Of a DNA stretch of 6,963 nt, positions 1-6,651 are shown in pieces. The translations under genes were made by a program, and so were the position numbers. Under the pieces are notes generated by a model. That model saw only the letters and a program-made list of their open reading frames with translations, searched no databases and was not told where the DNA came from. Numbering within the stretch: the stretch's first letter is position 1; each line of letters begins with the position of its first letter. The stretch comes from Dysgonamonadaceae bacterium (GTDB lineage Bacteria > Bacteroidota > Bacteroidia > Bacteroidales > Azobacteroidaceae), in assembly GCA_031260235.1 (NCBI GenBank), contig JAIRKG010000022.1, positions 1 to 6,963 of the forward strand, read 5' to 3'.

Positions 1-372
1 ATTACCGGCGCTGACATAAAACAACAACTTGTAAGGATGGTAACAGCCCTCAACCCGCGCATTGATTACTACATTCAGGTTTACGAGCCCGGCAAACACG
101 CCATTGACCTGCACTCCCCAAAAACAACAATCCAAATCCTCACGCCCCTGCCGCTCGAAATTGCCGCAGGAACACAGGGACTGGTGCAAATAAAAGTTCG
201 CTACAACACAGGCTCCGCTGCCGGGACAGTCGAACTGCGCGAAGGATACGACTATATCAAACGCTATGAAAACAACATCGCTCCCAATCCAAACGCCAAA
301 GTAATCGCACGCGGCATTGGAAAATACAAAGGCGAACAGTTCGCTACCTTTGAAATCAGAATTATCAATTAA
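1..372 (+). CDS. 3' end of an unidentified protein with a bacterial Ig-like repeat C-terminus (partial)
   Basis: The frame is open from base 1 with no stop, so this is probably the last 123 residues of a larger gene that begins outside the window. An ATG at 37 exists, but nothing marks it as the true start. The last 60 or so residues follow the pattern of short Ig-like (beta-sandwich) repeats in bacterial surface and secreted proteins: a strand ending LREGYDYIKRYENN, then an N/A-rich turn, then ARGIGKYKGEQFATFEI. This matches the generic layout 'L..GtDYt..Y.NN......a.v...G.GnY.G....tF.I'. The protein ends with that domain, as repeat proteins often do. No catalytic motif, membrane segment or sorting signal is visible in the fragment. 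It ends 9 nt before pfp, so the two may share a transcript, but I see no functional link. Its role cannot be assigned from this piece. Confidence 0.75.
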   Translation: MTGADIKQQLVRMVTALNPRIDYYIQVYEPGKHAIDLHSPKTTIQILTPLPLEIAAGTQGLVQIKVRYNTGSAAGTVELREGYDYIKRYENNIAPNPNAKVIARGIGKYKGEQFATFEIRIIN

Positions 373-381
373 AATAAAAAT

Positions 382-2037
382 ATGGCAAAAAGCGCATTAC
401 AAATTGCAAGGGCTGCCTATGAGCCCAAACTTCCTAAAACATTAAAAGGAATTGTAGAAGTTCGGGAAGGAATTCCCACAAAATCGGTTTCCGACCCGGA
501 AGCCATCAAACGGCTGTTTCCGAATACTTACGGAGCGCCTGTTATCACTTTTACGGAAGGAACGGCAAAGAAATCACATCCGGCAATCAATGTCGGCGTG
601 ATTCTTTCCGGCGGACAGGCTCCGGGCGGGCACAACGTTATTGCCGGTCTTTTCGACGGCATCAAAAACCTGAATCCGGCAAGCTGTTTATATGGCTTCA
701 TCCTCGGTCCGGGCGGGTTAGTCAACCACAAGTACACGGAACTGACAGCCGATATTGTCGACGAATACCGCAATACAGGCGGGTTCGACATCATCGGTTC
801 CGGTCGCGACAAGCTGGAAAATAAAGAGCAGTTCGACAAAGGGCTGGAAATCCTGAAGAAACTGAACATCACGGCGCTCGTCATCATTGGCGGCGACGAC
901 TCCAATACCAATGCCTGCGTGTTGGCGGAATATTATGCCCAAATCGGCGCAGGCGTGCAGGTAATCGGCTGCCCGAAAACCATAGACGGCGATTTGAAAA
1001 ACGAAATGATAGAAACGTCCTTTGGTTTCGACACGGCTTGCAAAGTCTATTCCGAAATTATCGGAAACATTCAGCGCGACTGCGATTCCGCCCGCAAATA
1101 CTGGCATTTCATTAAATTAATGGGACGTTCCGCTTCGCATATAGCGCTGGAATGTGCGCTTCAAGTGCAGCCGAACATCTGCATTATTTCGGAAGAAGTG
1201 GCAGCTAAAAACCAGTCTTTGGACGACGTTATTAATTATATCGCAGGCATTGTAGCCCGCCGCGCCGTAAACGGCAATAACTTCGGAACGGTATTGATTC
1301 CCGAAGGGCTAATTGAATTTATTCCCGCAATCAAACGGCTGATTAGCGAACTGAACGATTTTCTGGCAAAGCACGATGCCGAATTTAAGAAGATAAGAAG
1401 AAGCGAACAGCGTTCCTATATTATCGAAAAACTGAGCAAAGAAAACGCCGATTTATATGCAAGCCTGCCGGAAACCGTAGCGCGGCAACTGACTTTAGAT
1501 CGCGACCCGCACGGAAATGTCCAGGTTTCGCTGATTGAAACGGAAAAACTGCTCGCCGAAATGGTGGGAAACCGTTTGGCGGAATGGACGGAAACAGGTA
1601 AATATGTCGGAAAATTTGCAACGCAAGTGCATTTCTTCGGTTATGAAGGACGTTGCGCCGCACCTTCCAACTACGACGCCGACTACTGCTACTCTTTGGG
1701 ATTCACGGCTGCCGGCCTGATAGCAGCAGGGAAAACAGGCTATATGGCATCCGTCCGCAACACGACGGCTCCGACTGCCGAATGGATTGCAGGTGGAGTG
1801 CCTGTCACAATGATGATGAATATGGAACGCCGCCACGGCGAAATGAAACCGGTTATCCAAAAGGCGCTGGTGAATTTAGACGGCGCCCCCTTCCGCCAGT
1901 TTGCCGCCAACCGCGACAGTTGGGCTCTCAATACCGATTATATATATCCGGGACCTATCCAGTATTTTGGTCCTGCGGAAGTCTGCGACCAGCCGACAAA
2001 GACTTTGCAGATTGAACAGGCGGAGAAACATAAATAA
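382..2037 (+). CDS. pfp: Pyrophosphate--fructose-6-phosphate 1-phosphotransferase (long-form PPi-PFK)
   Basis: This cytoplasmic enzyme reversibly phosphorylates fructose 6-phosphate to fructose 1,6-bisphosphate with PPi instead of ATP, serving both glycolysis and gluconeogenesis. At 551 residues it has the length of the long PFP clade (plant beta-subunit, spirochete and Bacteroidetes type), not the roughly 320 residues of ATP-PFK. Visible motifs are GGQAPGGHN (77-85, phosphate-binding loop), GGDDS (170-174), PKTIDGD (198-204), MGR (247-249), PEGL (307-310) and GYEGR (420-424). D173 and K199 stand where ATP-dependent enzymes carry glycines (GGDGS and PGTIDND in E. coli PfkA); that substitution pair is the known signature of PPi use. 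D202 is the expected catalytic base. Residues about 310-410 are an insertion typical of the long form. The ATG at 382 follows an A-rich stretch without a Shine-Dalgarno, usual in Bacteroidetes. No truncation or frameshift is seen. The gene converges with rlmB. Confidence 0.95.
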   Translation: MAKSALQIARAAYEPKLPKTLKGIVEVREGIPTKSVSDPEAIKRLFPNTYGAPVITFTEGTAKKSHPAINVGVILSGGQAPGGHNVIAGLFDGIKNLNPASCLYGFILGPGGLVNHKYTELTADIVDEYRNTGGFDIIGSGRDKLENKEQFDKGLEILKKLNITALVIIGGDDSNTNACVLAEYYAQIGAGVQVIGCPKTIDGDLKNEMIETSFGFDTACKVYSEIIGNIQRDCDSARKYWHFIKLMGRSASHIALECALQVQPNICIISEEVAAKNQSLDDVINYIAGIVARRAVNGNNFGTVLIPEGLIEFIPAIKRLISELNDFLAKHDAEFKKIRRSEQRSYIIEKLSKENADLYASLPETVARQLTLDRDPHGNVQVSLIETEKLLAEMVGNRLAEWTETGKYVGKFATQVHFFGYEGRCAAPSNYDADYCYSLGFTAAGLIAAGKTGYMASVRNTTAPTAEWIAGGVPVTMMMNMERRHGEMKPVIQKALVNLDGAPFRQFAANRDSWALNTDYIYPGPIQYFGPAEVCDQPTKTLQIEQAEKHK

Positions 2038-2084
2038 AAATTGCAGGGAATAATTGCGGCAGGTTAATAAAAAATGTCGTGGCT

Positions 2085-2104
2085 AAATCATGCCGTCGTG
2101 ATTT
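2085..2104 (-). terminator. Possible weak terminator hairpin at the end of rlmB
   Basis: AAATCA (2085-2090) and TGATTT (2099-2104) are perfect 6-bp inverted arms around an 8-nt loop. They overlap the rlmB stop codon (2088-2090). On the - strand a run of six T (complement of 2069-2074) follows about 10 nt after the hairpin. The stem is short and AT-rich and the T-run is not adjacent, so a functional terminator is only possible. A wider 8-bp inverted pair, GCAGGGAA (2043-2050) and TTCCCTGC (2103-2110), encloses it and shares two bases with its right arm, so the two could not form fully at the same time. The position between convergent genes is where a terminator would be expected. Confidence 0.3.
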
Positions 2105-2834
2105 CCCTGCTTCTGATTACTTCATATAAAAGAATTGCAGCCGCAGCAGATACATTCAAGGATGCGATTTTTCCAAACACAGGAATTTTAACAATTTCGT
2201 CACACAGGCGGAGGCAGTCCGACGAAATACCGAAATCTTCGCCGCCCATAACAATGGCGGTTGGGTTGGCGTAATTGACTGCAGTGTAGTTTTGGGCGGC
2301 TTTCTCAGACGCAGCAACTACTTTATATCCGCTGTTTTTCAAAAACCGAATGGCTTCGGCAATACTCGTTTCTTTGCATACGGGGATGGTCAGGAGGGCT
2401 CCGGCAGATGTTTTTACGGCGTCGGCGCCGACGGATGCACTGTTGCGGGCGGGAATGACGATGGCGTCTACGCCGGCACATTCACATGTGCGAGCAATGG
2501 CGCCGAAGTTCCGAACGTCGGTTACGCCATCTAATAACATGATTACCGGGTTTTTGCCTTCTTCATACAGGAATGGCACGACGTCTTCCAACCGCTGATA
2601 GGCAACGGCAGAGATAAACGCAATGACGCCCTGATGATTTTTGCGTGTCAGGTGGTCTAATTTTTCCTGTGGGACACGCTGAACAGGTATCCGCGTTCCG
2701 CGGACGATGTTGAAAAGCGTGTGCGAAAGGTCGCTTTGCAGATTGTGGCGCATCAATATTTTGTCGATTTCTTTGCCGGCTTCAACGGCTTCGACAACGG
2801 CTCTTATGCCGAAAATCATTTCTGTTCCTTTCAT
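2088..2834 (-). CDS. rlmB: 23S rRNA (guanosine-2'-O-)-methyltransferase, TrmH/SpoU family, RlmB-like
   Basis: This SPOUT-class enzyme transfers a methyl group from S-adenosylmethionine to a ribose 2'-OH in 23S rRNA (G2251 in E. coli for RlmB). The 248 residues match the family's usual length. Residues about 5-80 form the small substrate-binding domain (starting IFGIRAVVEAV). Residues about 96-237 form the trefoil-knot SpoU methylase domain. Motif 1 is NFGAIAR (109-115, with conserved N109 and R115). Motif 2 is MGGEDFGIS (196-204, E199). Motif 3 is IPVFGKIASLNVSAAAAILLYE (217-238 region, S225 and N227). A second in-frame ATG at codon 6 (2819) is preceded by AAAGGA at about Shine-Dalgarno distance, so translation may start there and give 243 residues. 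The gene begins 23 nt after the methyltransferase stop at 2858 and is probably read through from the R-M cassette or recN. RlmB and the tRNA enzyme TrmH share this fold; the N-terminal domain and length favour RlmB. Confidence 0.9.
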   Translation of the reverse strand: MKGTEMIFGIRAVVEAVEAGKEIDKILMRHNLQSDLSHTLFNIVRGTRIPVQRVPQEKLDHLTRKNHQGVIAFISAVAYQRLEDVVPFLYEEGKNPVIMLLDGVTDVRNFGAIARTCECAGVDAIVIPARNSASVGADAVKTSAGALLTIPVCKETSIAEAIRFLKNSGYKVVAASEKAAQNYTAVNYANPTAIVMGGEDFGISSDCLRLCDEIVKIPVFGKIASLNVSAAAAILLYEVIRSREITTA

Positions 2835-2857
2835 GTTTTTTGCCGCTTATTGTTGTT

Positions 2858-3685
2858 TTAAAATAAAGTCATTTGCTTTTCCATTTTTATCGGAAAATTT
2901 GCAATAAACAATTCCCTGCCATTTTGGTTGGAATTTTCAGTAATATTTCTCATTCCATAAGTCAAATTCCAACTCCGAATATTTGCAAAAGAAAATAAAT
3001 CTCTAATATATAAACTGTCGTCGTAAGTTATAAGCCATTTATGTTTACAATTTTTCATGTTTTCGGCAAATCTTTTATGATCAAATGATTTGTGCAAATG
3101 TCCGTTTTTGCCGTACAATGCTGATTTTGTTGCTGAATAATACGGTGGATCTAAAAATATAAACACGTTTTTACCGTCTTTTTGCACAACATCCTCGTAA
3201 TCGTAATTTGTTATCAACAAACCGTTTAATATTTTTTGTAAATCATTTAAGCGCTGTATGCTGCTTTCCGTAAAACGCCCTGTAAATGCTTTTTCGCTGT
3301 AACCTCCACTCAATGTTGTACCTGAAAATGTTATCCGGTTATATACAAAAAATGCCGCCGCTCGTTCCATATCATTAAATTTTCCAAAATTTTCATTCAA
3401 GAACAAATATAACTCTTTGCCTATTTGATACTTGTTTTTCCATTCATACACTTTTGCAATTAGCGCTTCAACGTCTTTTTGCGTAATTTCCCAAAACTTA
3501 AAAAGTTCTGTATATAAATCGTTTATCCAAAATTTTTTATTTGGAAAACGTTGTTTGACATACACAAATACCGACCCTCCTCCGAGAAACGGCTCTCTGA
3601 ATTCATCAAAGTCAGGAATTAATTTTGAAATAGTTTCAATCGCCCGACTTTTTCCCCCAGGATAACGTAATGGACTTTTTATCAT
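2858..3685 (-). CDS. DNA adenine-N6 methyltransferase, D12 class (R-M modification subunit)
   Basis: This enzyme is predicted to methylate adenine N6 in a specific DNA site using S-adenosylmethionine, protecting host DNA from the adjacent endonuclease. The motif order is that of alpha-class enzymes such as Dam and M.DpnII. Motif X is RYPGGK (7-12). The SAM-binding motif I is EPFLGGGSV (31-39), followed by the ribose-contacting acid in INDLY (D56). The conserved SGTTLSGGYS block lies at 121-130. The catalytic motif IV is DPPYY (179-183). A C-terminal NGREL..ANF (255-263) is typical of the family. At 275 residues it looks complete. Its ATG overlaps the upstream endonuclease stop (ATGA, 3682-3685), implying translational coupling. 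Base composition is AT-rich like its partner and unlike rlmB or recN, suggesting transfer. Sequence specificity cannot be read from the protein. An orphan Dam-like role is possible, but the overlap with a nuclease-like gene argues for an R-M system. Confidence 0.93.
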   Translation of the reverse strand: MIKSPLRYPGGKSRAIETISKLIPDFDEFREPFLGGGSVFVYVKQRFPNKKFWINDLYTELFKFWEITQKDVEALIAKVYEWKNKYQIGKELYLFLNENFGKFNDMERAAAFFVYNRITFSGTTLSGGYSEKAFTGRFTESSIQRLNDLQKILNGLLITNYDYEDVVQKDGKNVFIFLDPPYYSATKSALYGKNGHLHKSFDHKRFAENMKNCKHKWLITYDDSLYIRDLFSFANIRSWNLTYGMRNITENSNQNGRELFIANFPIKMEKQMTLF

Positions 3686-4914
3686 TTTGCAAAACCAATT
3701 TTAATTATAAAACCATTTTCCTTTGCTTCATCAAACAGTGCATCAATAAATTTGATTTGTTTCTGTGAAAAATTATTATTTGAAAGGAAATCCGTTTTGT
3801 CTCTAACAGGAACTTCAGAGGTCAACTCGCCTTTCAATTTTGTCGAAGTTAAATTCAATACCGCTTTGCACTTCATTTCCACTTCATCAACCGACACATG
3901 ACAAAGATTTGAATATAAAATCATTTTCAACAGTCCATCTTTTATATCGCCTATACTTGGCAAAATTGCATTTTTAGAATGTTTGCTCTCTATTAAAGAA
4001 ACAGTATCATTATCTGTTTCAATTTCATCAACGGTAAAAAAGTATTGTCCGCCAAGATAATTGGTTATTATGATTTTTGCTTTTGTTAATGTTGATAATG
4101 CTTCTTTTGGTTGGGTTGTTATGATTTCTCGCGATTGTGCTTCTTTTGCCTTTTCTCTTGAAAACTGCATAAATTGCTCTACGTCTTTGCCGATTTTCTC
4201 TTTGAAATTATCTATTCCATTAAAATCATGCAATTTTGCGCCTGTTGTCTTTCCAATTTCAATATAAGATTTTTTTGCTTTATCGATAATACTGTGCAAA
4301 TTATTTTTCAGTTCATTCAAATTCCAATGCGATGCAGAACTGTGATATTGTTCAATTTCTTTGATTTTAGAAATTACATCTTTATTATCAAATTGAAAAT
4401 TCGTTATTTTATTCTCGTAATTTTCATTTTTGACTGCTTTATTATAATAAGCAAAAATCACAAAAACATCTAATAGCGACATCAATGAAACAGTGTCCCA
4501 TTGCAAAAAATCCCGGTCACCGTCAATACCTTCATCTTTTATAATCGGAATAACAGTAATTTTTTTTGAAACATTAAGCGTATTATAAACTCTTTCATAA
4601 GGGTAAGAACGGGTACGTTTGGGTGATACCCATTTAGCAACGGCAAAAGAATGTTTGCCGTCATTTAATCTGCAAGACGAATTTGCATCGTTTATATCAA
4701 ACTTGTCAATATTAATATCGTTCAGGTCTTCAGCAAGAAAAACTTTATATTTTATACCTGTTATTTTGCCTTTTATTTCGAGACTGTCAGGTTCACAATA
4801 CACACGCTTTTTTTCTGTCTGTTCATACACAATCTTCTTCTTTCTTGGTCTTTTAATACCAAAAGAACCCTTAAAAATTTTTCCTTTCCTAGTTTTAGTA
4901 TCTCCTTTACCCAT
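3682..4914 (-). CDS. Putative type II restriction endonuclease with an N-terminal ribosomal bTHX-like segment
   Basis: The predicted protein has 410 residues and belongs to no named endonuclease family I recognise. It is called a restriction enzyme because it overlaps a D12 adenine methyltransferase by ATGA and carries a PD-(D/E)XK-like core near residues 290-340. That core consists of hydrophobic strands around YFFTVDEIE (D296), then SLIESKHSK with E309 and K311 as the candidate (D/E)XK pair, then a helix starting GDIKDGLLKMILY (322-334). Residues 1-27 resemble bacterial ribosomal protein bTHX almost end to end; this is listed separately. Residues about 180-265 are rich in K and E and probably helical. 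I chose the ATG at 4914 because the bTHX-like segment begins exactly there; an in-frame ATG at 4938 would add eight residues (MHLKYIIY) that fit no pattern. The next methionine is far inside, so the fusion does not depend on start choice. No frameshift is visible. A methyltransferase accessory or specificity protein is the main alternative. Confidence 0.65.
   Translation of the reverse strand: MGKGDTKTRKGKIFKGSFGIKRPRKKKIVYEQTEKKRVYCEPDSLEIKGKITGIKYKVFLAEDLNDINIDKFDINDANSSCRLNDGKHSFAVAKWVSPKRTRSYPYERVYNTLNVSKKITVIPIIKDEGIDGDRDFLQWDTVSLMSLLDVFVIFAYYNKAVKNENYENKITNFQFDNKDVISKIKEIEQYHSSASHWNLNELKNNLHSIIDKAKKSYIEIGKTTGAKLHDFNGIDNFKEKIGKDVEQFMQFSREKAKEAQSREIITTQPKEALSTLTKAKIIITNYLGGQYFFTVDEIETDNDTVSLIESKHSKNAILPSIGDIKDGLLKMILYSNLCHVSVDEVEMKCKAVLNLTSTKLKGELTSEVPVRDKTDFLSNNNFSQKQIKFIDALFDEAKENGFIIKIGFAK
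3982..3990 (-). other. Candidate PD-(D/E)XK catalytic E-S-K
   Basis: These codons encode E309-S310-K311, within SLIESKHSK, in the putative endonuclease. They follow a hydrophobic strand, and acidic residues lie upstream (D296, D301, D303). This is the usual arrangement of metal-binding and catalytic residues in type II restriction enzymes. The assignment rests on pattern only. Confidence 0.5.
4834..4914 (-). other. Segment encoding a bTHX-like (30S ribosomal protein) N-terminus
   Basis: Residues 1-27 of the putative endonuclease begin MGKGDTKTRKGKIF, continue through a G-S-F-G turn and end RPRKKK (22-27). Thermus Thx, a 26-residue or so small-subunit protein, and its Bacteroidetes homologues have the same layout: MGKGD, then basic KTR.GKI, an aromatic and glycine turn, and R-P-R/K-K-K at the end. 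The segment is in frame with the nuclease body with no stop or nearby second start. It is as AT-rich as the rest of the cassette. An AT-hook-like DNA-binding tail (basic residues around R-P-R) is an alternative reading. The resemblance comes from memory of the family, not from an alignment. Confidence 0.6.
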
Positions 4915-4995
4915 ATAAATTATATATTTCAAATGCAAGTTGCTATTTATGAATAGTGTGATTTATCAAAAGTAAAGTCCAAATGAAAGCCGCGT

Positions 4996-6651
4996 TCATA
5001 TATTCAACAACGCCTTGGCATTTTCAATCGCCGCCTCCGTCAAATCCGCTCCGCTCAACATTTGCGCGATTTCGCGAATGCGCTCCTGCTCCGACAGGCG
5101 GCGGATTTGCGTCTCTGCCAAGTCTTTTGTTTCATCTTTATAAACCAAAAAATGCGATTCGCCGCGGGCGGCAATCTGCGGCAAATGGGTGATGGCAATC
5201 ACTTGCATCGTCGTCCCCATGCGGCGCATGACGCCGCCGATCCTGCCGGCTATTTCACCCGAAACTCCGGCGTCTATCTCGTCGAAAATGATGCCCGGAA
5301 GTTTCATTGTTCCGGCAATCAGCGATTTGATGCCCAGCATCAACCGCGAGATTTCGCCGCCGGAAGCCGTTTGCACAACCGGTTTGAGTTCGCCGTTTTT
5401 ATTTGCCGAAAACAGATAACATACCTCGTCTGCGCCGGTGGCGTCGAATGACTTCGGCGACAGTTCCGCCGTAAAGCGTATATGGGGCATCCCCAAAACG
5501 CCTGCCTGCGCGACCAATTGTTTTTCCAAGTCTTTGGCGGCTTTTTTCCGTGATTGCGAGAGCATTTCCGCCAATTTCGACAGCTGCGCATACGCCTCCG
5601 ACAGTTCTTTTCCCAGGTGTTCCAACTCTTCTTCCGACCGGTCTATTTCGTTGATTTGGTTGCTTAAATATTCGTGCAACGATATCAATTCTTCAACGGA
5701 GTCCAGATTGTGTTTGTGCTGCAAGGAATAAATCAGGTCGAGGCGACGGGCAACTTCCTGCAAACGTTCCGGTTTAAATTCCATGTTTTCCTGTCGGAGG
5801 TCTATATCCGGCGCTAAATCCTTTAAATCCAGATAGACGGCGCGAAGTCGTTCGATGATTTCTTCTGCAGCCGGATATATTTTTTGCAGTGATTGCGCCG
5901 TGTTCAAAGCTTCTTTCAAAGCAACAATCACTCCGTTTTCATCTGTCGAAAGCGTCTGTCCGATACGGTAAAGTCCCGATTTGATTTCCTCTGCGTGCGA
6001 CAAAACTTTCTGCTCCTCTTCCAATGCCGCCTGCTCGTCCACCTGCAAATGAGCCTCTTCCAATTGATTGAACTGAAAGCGGATATAATCTTCTTCCGCC
6101 TGTTGCCGCTTTATTTTTTCCTTTGCGGCATGAAGCTGTTTATTAATGGAAACATATTTTTTATAAACAGATTGATAGTCGTTTTTCAATTCACGGTTTT
6201 GGGCTAAAACGTCTAAAACCTGCAATTGGAAATGGTTGTCGGCAAGGAGTAAATTTTGATGCTGCGAATGAATATCAATTAAATAAGCGCCCAATTCCTT
6301 CAAATCGTTTAAGCAGGCAGGGCTGTCGTTAATGAACGCCCGCGACTTTCCCGACGACCATATTTCGCGCCGAAGAATACAGGATTGCGGGTCATATTCC
6401 AAATTTTTTTCCTTAAAAAAGGACGCCAGCCGGTAGGACGAAATATTGAAAACACCTTCTATCAAACATTTGTCGGCGTTTTGTTTGATTGATTTGGCAT
6501 CTGCTCGCTGCCCCAAAATCAGCGACAATGCGCCCAGAATGATAGACTTCCCTGCGCCCGTTTCACCGGAAATCACGGAAAATCCTGCGGGAAAATCAAT
6601 TTCCAGTCTGGAAATGAGCGCATAATTGCGGATGGATAATGATTGCAGCAT
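4996..6651 (-). CDS. recN: DNA repair protein RecN (SMC-like ATPase)
   Basis: RecN is a cytoplasmic SMC-like ATPase that acts early in recombinational repair of double-strand breaks, bringing DNA ends and sister chromosomes together in the RecA pathway. The 551 residues are the normal length. The N-terminal ATPase half has MLQSLSIRNYALI and the Walker A motif GETGAGKS (29-36), followed by the RecN-typical DIHSQHQ (126-132). Residues about 150-375 are E/K/Q/L-rich coiled coil. The C-terminal half carries the ABC signature ASGGEISRLMLG (429-440), Walker B GIIFDEIDAGVSG (453-465) and the ITHLPQIA switch loop (487-494). All key ATPase residues are present. The start is firm: its ATG directly follows the TAA of the upstream gene (TAAATG), indicating an operon with translational coupling. 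Downstream lie an 81-nt gap and then the R-M cassette. No LexA-type operator is visible because the gene has no upstream intergenic space in this window. Confidence 0.97.
   Translation of the reverse strand: MLQSLSIRNYALISRLEIDFPAGFSVISGETGAGKSIILGALSLILGQRADAKSIKQNADKCLIEGVFNISSYRLASFFKEKNLEYDPQSCILRREIWSSGKSRAFINDSPACLNDLKELGAYLIDIHSQHQNLLLADNHFQLQVLDVLAQNRELKNDYQSVYKKYVSINKQLHAAKEKIKRQQAEEDYIRFQFNQLEEAHLQVDEQAALEEEQKVLSHAEEIKSGLYRIGQTLSTDENGVIVALKEALNTAQSLQKIYPAAEEIIERLRAVYLDLKDLAPDIDLRQENMEFKPERLQEVARRLDLIYSLQHKHNLDSVEELISLHEYLSNQINEIDRSEEELEHLGKELSEAYAQLSKLAEMLSQSRKKAAKDLEKQLVAQAGVLGMPHIRFTAELSPKSFDATGADEVCYLFSANKNGELKPVVQTASGGEISRLMLGIKSLIAGTMKLPGIIFDEIDAGVSGEIAGRIGGVMRRMGTTMQVIAITHLPQIAARGESHFLVYKDETKDLAETQIRRLSEQERIREIAQMLSGADLTEAAIENAKALLNI

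Larger units (their letters stand above)
2858..4914 (-). other. AT-rich restriction-modification cassette between recN and rlmB
   Basis: Two overlapping genes, a putative restriction endonuclease then an adenine methyltransferase, fill this segment. Composition shifts sharply: 4381-4440 has 12 G/C in 60 bases, whereas 5221-5280 in recN has 39 and 601-660 in pfp about 37. The flanking genes look intact, so the unit sits cleanly between them, 81 nt from recN and 23 nt from rlmB. No integrase, transposase, tRNA or convincing terminal repeat accompanies it. Acquisition by transfer is an inference from composition and from the known mobility of R-M systems. Confidence 0.7.

Noticed and set aside
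528..1107. Antisense open frames of about 127-129 codons within pfp.
   Set aside because: They lie opposite a clearly conserved enzyme gene, have no family features, and arise from codon bias in the real frame.
3684..3717. AAAACCA repeated within about 20 nt near the endonuclease stop.
   Set aside because: It encodes a local Gly-Phe repeat in the protein end and fits chance in AT-rich coding sequence.
4061..4918. Several + strand open frames of 68-99 codons opposite the putative endonuclease, considered as a possible antitoxin or controller.
   Set aside because: Their translations are rich in F, I and S, as expected of the antisense of K- and N-rich coding DNA, and they show no helix-turn-helix or other recognisable motif.
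4943..4956. Small hairpin CTATT-TATG-AATAG downstream of recN.
   Set aside because: A 5-bp, mostly A/T stem without an adjacent T-run is too weak to call a terminator.
2864..4979. TAAAGTC occurs at 2864-2870 and at 4973-4979, near the two edges of the R-M cassette, suggesting a target-site duplication.
   Set aside because: Seven bases is short enough to match by chance in AT-rich DNA. The left copy lies inside the last codons of the methyltransferase, and the sequences around the two copies do not align.
4915..4995. Possible promoter for the cassette: TGCATTTG on the - strand (complement of 4930-4937) resembles the Bacteroidetes -7 element TAnnTTTG.
   Set aside because: It has one mismatch, leaves a very short leader, and no TTTG lies at the expected -33 spacing (the nearest is about 29 nt upstream).
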